DNA from: Kriegella sp965368185
Lineage (GTDB): Bacteria; Bacteroidota; Bacteroidia; Flavobacteriales; Flavobacteriaceae
Reading direction: 5' to 3'
Assembly: GCA_965368185.1 (NCBI GenBank)
Contig: CBDULZ010000006.1
Span: 1-64,000 of the forward strand
DNA: 64,000 bases
Below are positions 16,725 to 26,371 of the stretch, piece by piece. Made by a program: the position numbers and the translations under genes. Under the pieces are notes generated by a model. That model was not told where the DNA came from, did no database searches, and saw only the letters and a list, made by a program, of their open reading frames with translations. Positions within the stretch are counted from its first letter, which is position 1, and every line of letters begins with the position of its first letter.

Positions 16725-18086
16725 TTATAATTCCACATTTAGCAATTGACCTGTAAGCTGAAGCAATTGCAGTTCGGCCAATTTTGCGTCGTATTTGGCA
16801 AGATTCTTATTTGTCTGGGCATTCAATAAATTGATTTGGGCTTGCCGGAATTCAATTGAGGTAATACGTCCCAATTGGAACTGTTCTTTGGATCGCTCAA
16901 AATTATTCTGGTTGGTCAATACATTCTGTTCTTGAATCTGGAAAATAGTCAGCCGATTTTCATATATAGCCAGGGCATTGGCAATATCCCTATCTACCTC
17001 CAAGGCCACTTGCTTCTGAAGTAATTCTTGGTTTTCATATGCAATTTTAGCATTTTTCACCCGAACTGTAGTGCCACCGCCGTCAAAGAGGTTCCAAGTA
17101 AGGCTTGCACCCAAACCGAAGTTAAGACTATTTCTATTACTTCCGGGAATGATCTGCCCGGGAATGAACGAAGTAGCTGCACTTTGGTTTAAATTCCAGC
17201 CATAGGAGCCATTTAAACCAACCGTAGGTAAGTATCCCGATTTATTAACCTTAATGTCGTACGCATTGATTGCTATATTCCGCCGAGTTTGGAGAATAGC
17301 AACATTATTCTCTTTGGCCTGAGTCACTAACTCTTCCAATTGTAGTCTGGGGATAAAGCGAACCAGGGTATCCACTTCGTAAACCGCATCGAGGCTTTGA
17401 TTCAAAACTACATTTAAATCGCGCTTTGTATTTACCAGTTGTTGTTGTGTATTTAAGAGGTTGATGCTGTCGTTGGTCACATCTACCTGCGCATTTAAGA
17501 TGTCGAGCTTTGTATTTTGGCCATATTCAAAAGAATATTCGGCCCTTTTGATACGATCAGTGGAAATTTCCAAGGCCTGTTGCAGAACATTTTCGTTTTC
17601 CGAAAGTCGAGCTACCTCAAAATATACACTGAAAAGCTGAAGTAATGTATTCTCTATAGTTTCCCTTGCTTGTAGCTCACTTAAGGCGTATTGTTCCTTC
17701 AGCCTCTTATAATTATAAAATCGTCCCATACCATCGAAGAGGGTATAACCAACATTAAGGCCAGCATTAAAAGACTGTGATTCGGCATGATTGATATCAA
17801 GATCTGGCCGAGCTTGGCCATCGGAATCAAATTGGCCTGGATAGGCTGTGCTACTATTCAACTCATTATAATTCGCCCCCGCAGTACCCGTTAGGCTTGG
17901 CAAATAACCTGTGTTCAACAAACTTTGATTATTATCTGCAATCACCACTTGATTTTTGGCGACTTTTATACCATAATTATTTTCGAGTGCCAAACTTACG
18001 GCATCTTCTTTTGACAATACGTTTTCTTGGGCAAAAAGGTTTCCAAAGACCGTTAGTAAGAGGCCAACTATAACAATTCTCTTCAT
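16725..18086 (-). CDS. TolC-family outer-membrane efflux protein
   Basis: The accepted start is the ATG giving MKRIVIVGLLLTVFGNLFAQ, a good signal peptide, 8 bases after the pump stop and preceded by an AAGGAAAAG purine run; this gives 453 residues. A longer open frame into the pump gene was rejected. The protein has the two-repeat outer-membrane-factor architecture, with NVLSKEDAVSLALENNYGIKVAKNQ at the mature N-terminus and long coiled-coil helices rich in Gln, Asn and Leu (ALEISTDRIKRAEYSFEYGQ, NVLTNQNNFERSKEQFQLGR). It forms the outer-membrane duct of the RND system encoded upstream. Confidence 0.95.
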   Translation of the reverse strand: MKRIVIVGLLLTVFGNLFAQENVLSKEDAVSLALENNYGIKVAKNQVVIADNNQSLLNTGYLPSLTGTAGANYNELNSSTAYPGQFDSDGQARPDLDINHAESQSFNAGLNVGYTLFDGMGRFYNYKRLKEQYALSELQARETIENTLLQLFSVYFEVARLSENENVLQQALEISTDRIKRAEYSFEYGQNTKLDILNAQVDVTNDSINLLNTQQQLVNTKRDLNVVLNQSLDAVYEVDTLVRFIPRLQLEELVTQAKENNVAILQTRRNIAINAYDIKVNKSGYLPTVGLNGSYGWNLNQSAATSFIPGQIIPGSNRNSLNFGLGASLTWNLFDGGGTTVRVKNAKIAYENQELLQKQVALEVDRDIANALAIYENRLTIFQIQEQNVLTNQNNFERSKEQFQLGRITSIEFRQAQINLLNAQTNKNLAKYDAKLAELQLLQLTGQLLNVEL

Positions 18087-18094
18087 TCTTAGCA

Positions 18095-21000
18095 CTATTC
18101 TTTTCCTTCCATTTTTTTGAAGGGCTCGTTCAATTTCACGGAAGCTCCATTTAGGGCGTGTACAGGTTCCTCCTGCATGTGACGCTCCTCTTTTTGTTCC
18201 TTTATGGCGCGTTCCACTTCTTCCCTTGTAACCCTGTTCCCCGTTGAAAGCCATTTAGTACCTACTTTAATCCTATTACTAAACGAAAGAAACAAGGGTA
18301 GTAAGAGTAGCGTCAAAACAGTAGCAAATGCAATACCGTAGGCTATCGATATGGCCATTGGTTTTAAGAATTGGGCCTGTCTACTCTTTTCCAGAAGTAA
18401 AGGGGCAAGTCCGGCTATGGTAGTAACCGATGTCAAAAAAATTGCCCTGAAGCGCGAGCGTCCTGCATCGAAAATGGCGTCGTCAAACTTCATTCCTTGG
18501 CGCAGATTACCATTGAACTTACTTATAAGTACCAAACCATCGTTAACCATAATACCTACGAGTGCAATAATGCCCAGCATTGATAAAACATTAACAGGAA
18601 AATCATGTATCCAATGGCCCCATGCGACTGCTGTAAGACTAAAAGGTACCAAAATCAATAGCAATAGGGGTTGGCTGAAACTACGAAAAGTAAAGGCAAT
18701 TGTGATATAAATTAACAACAACACCGACAAACCAACCGCCTGAAGCGAAGCGGTCATTTTATTAGCCTCTCTATTTTGACCTTCATAAGAGGCAGTTACC
18801 GTTGGATATTTAGACTGTATTTCAGGCATTATATCACTTTTTATCTCGGCCATGATATCGGTACCACTGGTGACTTTATCGTTCTTTATATCGGCAGAAA
18901 CTTGAATTTCACGTTGTCCCAATAGATGATTTATAGCAACATCGCCTCTTTCTATAGTGTAGTTTGCAATTTCCTTTAGGGGAACTTTATCCCCCCCCGG
19001 GGTGGCAATCCGCATTTCATCCAAATCCGTTATCGAAGAGCGGTTGTCTCGATCATAGCGCACCCATACCCTGATTTCATCCTGACCTCTTTGAAATCGT
19101 TGTGCCTGGGTTCCAAAAAATCCTGCTCGAACTTGATTCATTACCGTTCGAAGATCTAATCCCAGCAAATAAGCGTTTTCTTTAAGTTCTAAACGTATTT
19201 CTTTGATACCCGCTGGATCGTTATCGGCCACATCTTTCAATAGTGCATTGTTCTCCAATGCGGTCTTCAATTCTACTTTTGCCGCCTTAAGTTCTTGAAT
19301 ATTATTCCCTAATAAGGATACGGATACCGGGCTACCACCAAAGTTACCACCTGAACCATAAATTAGACTTTCGACCCCGATTACCGGACCGACCAGCTCT
19401 TGAAGCCTATTTGTTATCACATCGGAGCGTATGGCATCAGGTCGCTCTTCCCCCGGTAGTAGGTTGATGACCAAAGTTGCCGCTGAGGAACCTGGCCCTA
19501 TTTCCTTTATGGTATTCTCGAAAACTTGTTTACCGGTCCCTTTCAAGTACTTTTCCGTCAGTTCTTGATTGACGATTTTCGATTTTTCCTCAATCAGACT
19601 TATAATCGAATCAGTAACTTTTTCGTTCGTACCATTCGGCATCAACAACTCTACTCCCACACGATCACTCGCTATTCTGGGGAAGAAAGCCGTTCGAACA
19701 ATACCACCTCCCAAAGAACCTAGGGTCAACACCAAAGCCATGACAAAAAAAGCGAACGTCAAAATTTTGTACCGAAGGGCAAAGTGCAAAGCTGGGCTGT
19801 ACAAGTTGTCACGCATCCAAACCATAAAACGGTCACCCAATTCATTAATGACCCGAAGTTTTGCAAAAGCTTGGCCAATTCTCGTTTTAGGTTTTTTCTC
19901 TATTGGCTGCATCGCCTTCGAATGCGCTAGGTGAGCCGGTAAAATAATCAGCGCTTCCACCAAGGAGACTACGAGCGTCAAAATAACTATCACTGAAACC
20001 TCACCAAAAAACTCGCCTATCCGTCCATCTAAAAATAGAAAAATAGAAAATGCCAAAATGGTGGTGATTATAGCCGATACGATAGGTGGAATAACCTCCA
20101 TCGTACCATCGATTGCGGCCTGAATCGGCGATTTTCCCTTTTCATAGTGCTGATAAATATTTTCGGCAATCACAATTCCATCATCCACCAAAATACCGAT
20201 GACGATAATCATTCCAAAAAGGGAAAGTACATTGATGGTCACGTCAAAATAACCTGCAAAAATGAACATTCCCAAAAAGGAGATGGGCAAGCCGAAGGCC
20301 ACCCAAAAAGCCAAACGTGTATTAAGAAAAAGTGATAAGAAAATAAGTACCAAGATCATACCTATAATGGCATTCTCAGTCAAAAGTTGTGTTCTTTGGT
20401 TCAAGGTCGTGGACTGATCACTCACCACGCTGAGTTTGACGTTATTGTGTTTTTGATTGAAATCTTCTATATATTCCTTTACTTTCTCTGCTGAACCAAT
20501 TAAATCTTCGGTATTGGTACTTGTAATTGAAGCGCTAACCGATAGATTGCCGTCGAAATACGATGCACTGGGGTTTTCAGCAAAACGGTCACGTATGATA
20601 GCGACATCTTTCAACCGAACGGTCTGCCCCGAAGCATCTGCCCTGATAATCAAATGGGAAAGTTCATCACCATAATACGAACGGTTATTCGCTCGAATGA
20701 GGTACTCTTCGGCATCTGTTTTAATATTACCCCCCGTAACCAAAATATTGGCATTCGCCACTGCTTGAGCGACCTCACTGAAAGACATATTGTAGGCTAA
20801 AAGGTTATTCTCATTAACGGCAATTTCTATTTCTTCTTCTGGATAGCCAGACATGCTTATTTGAGAAATACCATCAATGGTTCGTAACTCGTTTTCTACT
20901 TGTCTTCCGATTTGCTTTAAAGTTCCGAGAGGTATGTGGTCACCACTTATCGCAAAACTAATGGTTTGCCGTATGGTCTCTAGTTTTGATACGACCAAAG

Positions 21001-21373
21001 GCTCCATGCCTGTAGGAAAAGATGGAACGCGATCCACAGCATTCTTTACTTCCAAGAGCATGAAATCAATATCCCTTCCTTTTTCAATCTCTACATTTAT
21101 GACACCACTGTTTTCGCGTGAGGTAGACGTGACACGGTCAACACCTTCAAGACCTTTTAAATTATCCTCAATCTTTAGAACTATGCCTTCTTCCACCTCT
21201 TGCGGAGAGGCTCCAGGATATGTAATATTTATAGATATATTCTTCGAATCGACTAAAGGAAAAAAGGACGATTTCAAAGATAGCGCACCTGCAATACCGA
21301 AAACAACGAAGGCCAATACAAATACATCGACGGCCACATGGTATTTGATAAAATAAGAAATAATATTTCTCAT
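18095..21373 (-). CDS. RND efflux pump, HAE1/AcrB-type inner-membrane subunit
   Basis: This 1092-residue proton-driven pump has the duplicated RND architecture: a first membrane helix at residues 12-32, a large periplasmic loop, a helix bundle containing GMIIVIGILVDDGIVIAEN (the paired Asp of helix 4), a second periplasmic domain, and a second bundle with GIIALVGIMVNDGLVLISKF. The periplasmic opening ITYPGASPQEVEEGIVLKIE is typical of hydrophobic/amphiphilic efflux transporters rather than of heavy-metal CusA proteins. A charged cytoplasmic tail of about 60 residues follows the last helix, longer than in AcrB. Its start overlaps the adaptor stop by one base (TAATG). Substrates are not predictable. 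Confidence 0.95.
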   Translation of the reverse strand: MRNIISYFIKYHVAVDVFVLAFVVFGIAGALSLKSSFFPLVDSKNISINITYPGASPQEVEEGIVLKIEDNLKGLEGVDRVTSTSRENSGVINVEIEKGRDIDFMLLEVKNAVDRVPSFPTGMEPLVVSKLETIRQTISFAISGDHIPLGTLKQIGRQVENELRTIDGISQISMSGYPEEEIEIAVNENNLLAYNMSFSEVAQAVANANILVTGGNIKTDAEEYLIRANNRSYYGDELSHLIIRADASGQTVRLKDVAIIRDRFAENPSASYFDGNLSVSASITSTNTEDLIGSAEKVKEYIEDFNQKHNNVKLSVVSDQSTTLNQRTQLLTENAIIGMILVLIFLSLFLNTRLAFWVAFGLPISFLGMFIFAGYFDVTINVLSLFGMIIVIGILVDDGIVIAENIYQHYEKGKSPIQAAIDGTMEVIPPIVSAIITTILAFSIFLFLDGRIGEFFGEVSVIVILTLVVSLVEALIILPAHLAHSKAMQPIEKKPKTRIGQAFAKLRVINELGDRFMVWMRDNLYSPALHFALRYKILTFAFFVMALVLTLGSLGGGIVRTAFFPRIASDRVGVELLMPNGTNEKVTDSIISLIEEKSKIVNQELTEKYLKGTGKQVFENTIKEIGPGSSAATLVINLLPGEERPDAIRSDVITNRLQELVGPVIGVESLIYGSGGNFGGSPVSVSLLGNNIQELKAAKVELKTALENNALLKDVADNDPAGIKEIRLELKENAYLLGLDLRTVMNQVRAGFFGTQAQRFQRGQDEIRVWVRYDRDNRSSITDLDEMRIATPGGDKVPLKEIANYTIERGDVAINHLLGQREIQVSADIKNDKVTSGTDIMAEIKSDIMPEIQSKYPTVTASYEGQNREANKMTASLQAVGLSVLLLIYITIAFTFRSFSQPLLLLILVPFSLTAVAWGHWIHDFPVNVLSMLGIIALVGIMVNDGLVLISKFNGNLRQGMKFDDAIFDAGRSRFRAIFLTSVTTIAGLAPLLLEKSRQAQFLKPMAISIAYGIAFATVLTLLLLPLFLSFSNRIKVGTKWLSTGNRVTREEVERAIKEQKEERHMQEEPVHALNGASVKLNEPFKKMEGKE

Positions 21374-22509
21374 TATTGCTGAGTATTTGATGCTTGTCCT
21401 TCGTAAACTTTGACCAACATGCCAGCGTAGGCGCCCACTACGGGTTTGGAAACTATGGTAAGTCCGTCTGGCACATCTTTGAGAACCACTTTTTTATTGG
21501 AGAAATAAACGGGTTTTACATCGATTAAATCTAAAATGGAATCGCGCACGACAAAAATTTTGTCGTTTTCAAGTAACAGACCTCGATCCACTTCAATAGC
21601 ATCGCTTTCTTCTTTGGCATTCAAATTGGCCTCTAGGTACATACCTTCCCGTAAACCTTCATCTTTCACTTCTATAAAAGCCTTTATAGTTTGGGAGGCT
21701 TGATCGACCCTTCCATTGATGCGTGCCACTTTTCCCGTATACTTTTTTGTACGATTTAAATTAGACAATTCGACCGTTTCACCGACCTTTAATAGATCAC
21801 TATACGTTTTACTAACGGCAACCTCTAGTTCGTAAACCTCGGTATTGATGAACTCGCCTAATTTTTGACCTGCCCTTATCAAGGTTCCCTCGGTCACCAA
21901 TGCCTCGGCCAATACACCCTTAAAGGGGGCTGAAATACGATATTTTGAAAGCCGCTGCTCGAGGTTCTTAATATTGTAATAATTAGTCAAAATACCACGA
22001 CCTGAAATAAAATATTTTTCCTTTTCAGATGTCATTTCAGGCAATGATGGTGTGCTTTTTTTGATATCAAAACCATTGAGGTAATCTTGCCATTTCGAAA
22101 ATATTTCGGGATAGTCAAGCCGCAAATCGGGCATTATAGAAGTAATCAAATTGTATAACGTACTCTTTGCCGATTGCACACTGGCCGCATACTCGGAGGC
22201 ATCGATACTAATAATCGTCTCGCCCTTATTATACACCTGTCCGGCCCTATAAAGTTTACTCCCGCTTGTAAACACCCCTTGCACTTCGGCATATAGTTCA
22301 ACCCGCTGTTTAGCCATAAGGTTGCCGTTGGCGGGAACTACAATGGAAACCTTGCCATTTTGAACGGTGTCGACAAAAACTGTTTTGACTACCTTATCAG
22401 GCCGAGGCTTTAGCATTTTTTTACTATTTACTATTGCCAAAGCACCATAAATGGAAGCCCCTATCAACACCACCCCTAAAATTGAAAGGATTATTTTTCT
22501 TGTGTCCAT
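21373..22509 (-). CDS. RND efflux periplasmic adaptor (HlyD/AcrA-type)
   Basis: This 378-residue adaptor has an N-terminal membrane anchor (KIILSILGVVLIGASIYGAL). A lipoyl-like half (VELYAEVQGVF, YNKGETIISID) precedes a helical hairpin at about residues 108-185. The second lipoyl half (YRISAPFKGVLAEALVTEGTLIRAGQKLGE) and beta-barrel/membrane-proximal domains follow. It is the first gene of the efflux operon and shares one base with the pump gene. A minus-strand -7 box (TAGTTTTG) lies about 25 bases upstream of the start. The order adaptor-pump-TolC is a complete tripartite system. Confidence 0.94.
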   Translation of the reverse strand: MDTRKIILSILGVVLIGASIYGALAIVNSKKMLKPRPDKVVKTVFVDTVQNGKVSIVVPANGNLMAKQRVELYAEVQGVFTSGSKLYRAGQVYNKGETIISIDASEYAASVQSAKSTLYNLITSIMPDLRLDYPEIFSKWQDYLNGFDIKKSTPSLPEMTSEKEKYFISGRGILTNYYNIKNLEQRLSKYRISAPFKGVLAEALVTEGTLIRAGQKLGEFINTEVYELEVAVSKTYSDLLKVGETVELSNLNRTKKYTGKVARINGRVDQASQTIKAFIEVKDEGLREGMYLEANLNAKEESDAIEVDRGLLLENDKIFVVRDSILDLIDVKPVYFSNKKVVLKDVPDGLTIVSKPVVGAYAGMLVKVYEGQASNTQQ

Positions 22510-22533
22510 TAAAATTGATTGGTCGTTAGACTA

Positions 22534-22541
22534 CAAAACTA
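22534..22541 (-). promoter_or_regulatory. Candidate -7 box (TAGTTTTG) for the RND operon
   Basis: On the minus strand TAGTTTTG matches TAnnTTTG, 25 bases before the adaptor ATG. A -33 TTG at ideal spacing was not found. Confidence 0.4.
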
Positions 22542-22727
22542 TCTATTAGTTTAGGCTAGTTTTGTTAAATATATCCTAAATGTTAAGCGGATAACACCCT
22601 AGCAATGTAATCAAAATAAACAGGGTTATCCTCGCCCTTTGATCTCATAGGAAATTGGGCTTCCTTAGATTGGTATAACCAATTGATTAACTTGTAAATG
22701 ATACTCGAAGCATTCACAAGATGGAAC

Positions 22728-22758
22728 AAAAAAAAGGGATGCATACTGCATCCCTTTT
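22728..22758 (-). terminator. Terminator after LRR gene
   Basis: A perfect 12-bp stem (AAAAGGGATGCA / TGCATCCCTTTT) with a 3-base loop lies about 38 bases after the LRR stop. On the minus strand it is followed by a T run. It separates the LRR gene from the RND operon. Confidence 0.88.
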
Positions 22759-22795
22759 GTTAATTAACCAAACTGATAAAATTAAAAACTAATAG

Positions 22796-23674
22796 CTACT
22801 CCTCATTATCATCTTCAAATTTCGTATCGGCCATTCGCGTTCTACTAAAATCAACATCTTTAAAGTTTTGAATATCCTCTTTTTTATCATAATCGAATAC
22901 CGTAAACCGCCCTTCGTCCATCGATTGCAAACTTTTGAAAGAATTAAATCTATTGTTCTGAATCTGTAGAATACGTAGGCTTGCCAATTGACCAAATTCG
23001 GTTGGGATATCGCCTTCAAGTTGATTGTTGGCCAGCACCAATTCCCTTAGCGCCGTAAGGTTGCCCACTTCGCCAGGTATCGCACCTTCCAAAGCATTTT
23101 CAAAAAGGCCCAAACTTTGCAGATGTACTAGATTGCCAAGTGAACCCGGTATTATCCCTTTAAGTAGGTTACTCGATAAATTAAGCACTCTCAAGTTCAC
23201 CATGTTTCCAATGCTTTCCGGAATGCTACCTGTCAAAAGATTGTTGAACATGACAAGCTCTTCCAGTTTTTCCAATTTTCCTATTGCTTCAGGAAGTGAC
23301 CCTTTTAGACGATTCATTTCCAGTCGCAACACTTTTAAATCCTTTAGTTTCACCAAATCTTTCGGAAGCTCCCCGGAAATTGAATTAAATGCTAGGTTGA
23401 GAATCTCAAGGTGTTCTAGCCGACCAATACTTTCCGGTACTTGGCCCATCAAATTATTTCGGAACAAATTTATCTGGGAAACATGGCCGTTGGCCACAGT
23501 AATCCCATACCAACTTTCGACAGGTTCATTAAGATTCCAAGTTTTCGCCCAGTCCTTCCCGTTGGTGGCATTATAAAACTCGACCAATGCCTTTTTTTCT
23601 TTACTGGGAACTTCGGCAAAAACCTGATTTCCCGCTATTACTGACAACATCAGAAAACAAATAAGTCTTTTCAT
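22796..23674 (-). CDS. Secreted leucine-rich-repeat protein, plant-type repeats
   Basis: The 292-residue protein has a signal peptide (MKRLICFLMLSVIAGNQVFA), then an LRR N-cap-like region (EKKALVEFYNATNGKDWAKTWN) and about seven to eight 23-24-residue repeats of the plant-specific type, for example LLTGSIPESIGNMVNLRVLN and LLKGIIPGSLGNLVHLQ. The C-terminus is an acidic tail after the last repeat (ending DDNEE), with no recognisable type IX secretion C-terminal domain or lipobox. It is probably periplasmic or surface-exposed and binds protein or glycan. The gene is monocistronic, closed by its own terminator. Confidence 0.9.
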   Translation of the reverse strand: MKRLICFLMLSVIAGNQVFAEVPSKEKKALVEFYNATNGKDWAKTWNLNEPVESWYGITVANGHVSQINLFRNNLMGQVPESIGRLEHLEILNLAFNSISGELPKDLVKLKDLKVLRLEMNRLKGSLPEAIGKLEKLEELVMFNNLLTGSIPESIGNMVNLRVLNLSSNLLKGIIPGSLGNLVHLQSLGLFENALEGAIPGEVGNLTALRELVLANNQLEGDIPTEFGQLASLRILQIQNNRFNSFKSLQSMDEGRFTVFDYDKKEDIQNFKDVDFSRTRMADTKFEDDNEE

Positions 23675-23839
23675 AGATTGTAGGTGCTTTTGATTTTAGT
23701 TAGTCACTTAAAGAATTTACCTACAAATTAACGATAAAACCCCTTGAAACGAAAAAAATATCGGTGAACCGCCCTATTATGTTGTGAAAGGGCAAAATTC
23801 TGTGGTTTAGTGGAAAATAGGCTTGTAATCACCAGGAAA

Positions 23840-25756
23840 TCACGATGCCATTTCCTCTAAACTTAATGTTATCTCCTCCCAATTTTTCATTTGATCCTCC
23901 AAGGTCTTTTTTTTCTTTTGGTACTTGTCAAAAAAACCTGGATTAGCAATCGTAGCATCATAATCCATTAAGAGTTGGTGGTCAATCTCGGCAATCTCCT
24001 TTTCCAACTTTGAAATCGAGCTTTCGACAGAACTAAGCTTGTTTTTCAGCGACTTAAGTTTTTTTTGATCTTGGAAACTAATCTCTTTAGTTACTGACTT
24101 TTCCTTTTTACCCGTTTCCTTTTTCTTTTTTTCTATAGCCCTAAAGTCATCCACTTTACGTTGATCCAGATAATAGTCAATGTCACCTAGATATTCCTTG
24201 ATCTTACAATCTTTGAACTCATATACCTTATTGGTAAGCCCTTGTAAAAAGTCCCTATCGTGAGAAACCAAAATCAAGGTACCTTCAAAATTTTGCAACG
24301 CTTTTTTCAGCACATTCTTTGATTGAATATCAAGATGGTTGGTAGGTTCATCCATAACCAGAACATTAAAGGGCTGTAAAAGCATTTTTGCTAAGGCCAA
24401 TCGGTTTCGCTCACCACCGGAAAGCACTTTAACATATTTCTCTACTTCATCTCCCCTAAACAGAAAAGACCCTAAAATATCCCTGACCTTGCTCCTGTTT
24501 TTTTCATTAGCTGCATCGATCATGGTATCTAGAACGGTTTTTTCCCCATTCAAATATTCTGCCTGATTCTGGGCGAAATAACCAATTTCGACATTGTGCC
24601 CTAATTTTAATTGTCCGTCGTATTTCAGCTCCCCTACCATAATTTTGGCCAAAGTTGATTTTCCTTGACCATTTTGCCCAACAAAAGCGGTTTTACTATT
24701 GCGTTCAATAAGTAGATCTATGTTTTGAAGCACCTGATGATTTCCATAACTTTTGGATAGGTTTTCTATTTCAGTTACCACCTTTCCCGGAGTCACCGAA
24801 ATAGGAAATCGGACGTTCATAGCGGCATTATCATCTTGATCAACCTCGATGCGCTCCATTTTATCAAGCTTTTTTATCAGGGACTGTGCCATGGACGCTT
24901 TTGTAGACTTTGCCCTGAACTTCTCTATTAGCCGTTCTGCCTGCTGAATTTCCCTTTCTTGATTTTTTTGTGCGTTTAGTTGCTGTTCTTTTATTTCGGC
25001 CCTGAGGGTCAAAAATTTCGAGTAGGGTTTGTTATAATCATAAATTCTGCCCAAAGAAATTTCAATAGTTCGATTGGTCACATTATCTAAGAACATCTTA
25101 TCGTGGGATACAATTACCACGGCTCCTGGAAAGTTTTTAAGAAACTGCTCCAACCAAATAATAGATTCAATATCAAGGTGGTTCGTTGGCTCATCTAAAA
25201 GCAAAACGTCGTTATTCTGTAACAACAGTTTCGCCAATTCGATCCGCATGCGCCATCCACCGGAAAAGGTGTCGGTTTTTTTATCAAAATCATCACGTTT
25301 GAAACCTAGTCCTAAAAGTATCTTTTCGGTTTCTCCCTGATAATTATAGCCGCCTAAAATTTCATAACGATGACCGACATCGGTCAGGTCGATCATTAAT
25401 TGGTTGTAACTTTCACTCTCATAGTCGGTTCTTTCTGCCAATTGATGGTTGATATCATCCAATTGAAGCTCCAAGGCCTTGATTTCTTCGAACGCCTGAT
25501 GCGCCTCTTCTAAGACAGTCCTTCCCTGCTCAAAATCAATATCCTGTCTTAGAAACCCGATCCGAACGTCCTTTTCCATTGCTATAACCCCGCTGTCAAG
25601 AGGCATATCTTTAGTAAGTAATTTTAGAAGGGTCGATTTTCCTGCACCATTTTTACCAATCAACCCCACGCGGTCCCCGGCATTCAGTCGAAAAGATATT
25701 TCTTCGAAAAGATATTCGCCTCCAAAGGAAACGGACAGATTGTGAATGTTGAGCAT
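23840..25756 (-). CDS. ABC-F family ATPase (ribosome-associated type)
   Basis: This 638-residue cytoplasmic protein has two ABC ATPase domains with no membrane segments. Domain 1 has GKNGAGKSTLLKLL, the signature FSGGWRMRIELAKLL and LLLDEPTNHLDIESI. Domain 2 has GQNGQGKSTLAKIM, SGGERNRLALAKML and VMDEPTNHLDIQS. The linker at about residues 240-310 is rich in Lys/Gln/Glu and corresponds to the P-site tRNA interaction motif. A C-terminal coiled-coil extension (about 530-638, Lys/Glu-rich) follows. It resembles Uup/EttA-like housekeeping ABC-F proteins; an antibiotic-protection role is possible but not indicated. The 210-base region upstream contains an extended inverted repeat. Confidence 0.95.
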   Translation of the reverse strand: MLNIHNLSVSFGGEYLFEEISFRLNAGDRVGLIGKNGAGKSTLLKLLTKDMPLDSGVIAMEKDVRIGFLRQDIDFEQGRTVLEEAHQAFEEIKALELQLDDINHQLAERTDYESESYNQLMIDLTDVGHRYEILGGYNYQGETEKILLGLGFKRDDFDKKTDTFSGGWRMRIELAKLLLQNNDVLLLDEPTNHLDIESIIWLEQFLKNFPGAVVIVSHDKMFLDNVTNRTIEISLGRIYDYNKPYSKFLTLRAEIKEQQLNAQKNQEREIQQAERLIEKFRAKSTKASMAQSLIKKLDKMERIEVDQDDNAAMNVRFPISVTPGKVVTEIENLSKSYGNHQVLQNIDLLIERNSKTAFVGQNGQGKSTLAKIMVGELKYDGQLKLGHNVEIGYFAQNQAEYLNGEKTVLDTMIDAANEKNRSKVRDILGSFLFRGDEVEKYVKVLSGGERNRLALAKMLLQPFNVLVMDEPTNHLDIQSKNVLKKALQNFEGTLILVSHDRDFLQGLTNKVYEFKDCKIKEYLGDIDYYLDQRKVDDFRAIEKKKKETGKKEKSVTKEISFQDQKKLKSLKNKLSSVESSISKLEKEIAEIDHQLLMDYDATIANPGFFDKYQKKKKTLEDQMKNWEEITLSLEEMAS

Positions 25757-25782
25757 GTTTTTTTAATTATAGTTTGGTCAAT

Positions 25783-25879
25783 TCTGGTGATAACTTCAGA
25801 TTTAAAGTGCTCGATGTACAACACCTATATAAACCCTACTATTTCCTATTCCTAGATATTATAAATCTGTATCACCAGA
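25783..25879. repeat. 97-base imperfect inverted repeat
   Basis: TCTGGTGATA at 25783-25792 and CAGATTTA at 25796-25803 are matched by TAAATCTG at 25862-25869 and TATCACCAGA at 25870-25879. The arms pair over 18 bp with a small bulge on the left arm and enclose about 58 bases. The repeat lies between the divergent ABC-F and DUF983 genes. No reading frame spans it convincingly. Confidence 0.75.
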
Positions 25880-25941
25880 CAACCAATTTTTATGTTGTTC
25901 AATTATTTCTTAATACAATGACAAAAAAATGGACAAAGCCC

Positions 25942-25949
25942 TATCTTTG
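25942..25949 (+). promoter_or_regulatory. -7 box (TATCTTTG) deciding the DUF983 start
   Basis: TATCTTTG is a full match to TAnnTTTG, 17 bases before the ATG at 25966. It would start transcription near 25954, so upstream in-frame codons, including an ATG at 25918, should not be translated from it. Confidence 0.55.
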
Positions 25950-25965
25950 TCGAAAGATTTTGCAA

Positions 25966-26349
25966 ATGTTAAAAAAAGGAAACAAACTGTACAGCATTTT
26001 AACAGGAACTTGCCCTAAATGCCATTTAGAAAGCATGTATGAGGATGAAAACCCATATCATCTGGGCAATATTTTTAAGATGCAGGAGCGTTGTTCACAT
26101 TGTGGAACAAAATACAAAATAGAACCTTCCTTCTTTTATGGTGCCATGTATGTTAGTTATGGAGTAGGTATCGCTTTTGCCGTAGCCGCCTTTGTAATAG
26201 CTTTTTTGTTCATCGGAGCTTCTTTAGTAACCGCATTTATCGCCATTGTAACAACATTGGTAATTTTTATGCCGATTATCATCCGTTTATCAAGAAATAT
26301 TTGGATCAACTTTTTTATCAAATATGACCCAAAGGCTATCAAGAGTTAA
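25966..26349 (+). CDS. DUF983 small membrane protein
   Basis: The 127-residue product has an N-terminal zinc-ribbon-like pair of Cys motifs (GTCPKCHLESMY and RCSHCGTKYKI). Then comes the DUF983 core EPSFFYGAMYVSYGVG and two membrane helices (about residues 60-80 and 85-103). The start at MLKKGNKLYSILTGTCPKC fits family length and lies just downstream of a -7 box; the open frame extends 64 codons further upstream but that region contains the promoter. The function of DUF983 is unknown. It is the only plus-strand gene in this neighbourhood. Confidence 0.88.
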   Translation: MLKKGNKLYSILTGTCPKCHLESMYEDENPYHLGNIFKMQERCSHCGTKYKIEPSFFYGAMYVSYGVGIAFAVAAFVIAFLFIGASLVTAFIAIVTTLVIFMPIIIRLSRNIWINFFIKYDPKAIKS

Positions 26350-26371
26350 GCTGAGTCTTTTGCAAATCGCC

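Noticed and set aside
18087..18254. N-terminal extension of the TolC gene into the pump gene
   Set aside because: The extension lies inside the pump coding sequence and lacks a signal peptide; the internal ATG gives a proper one.
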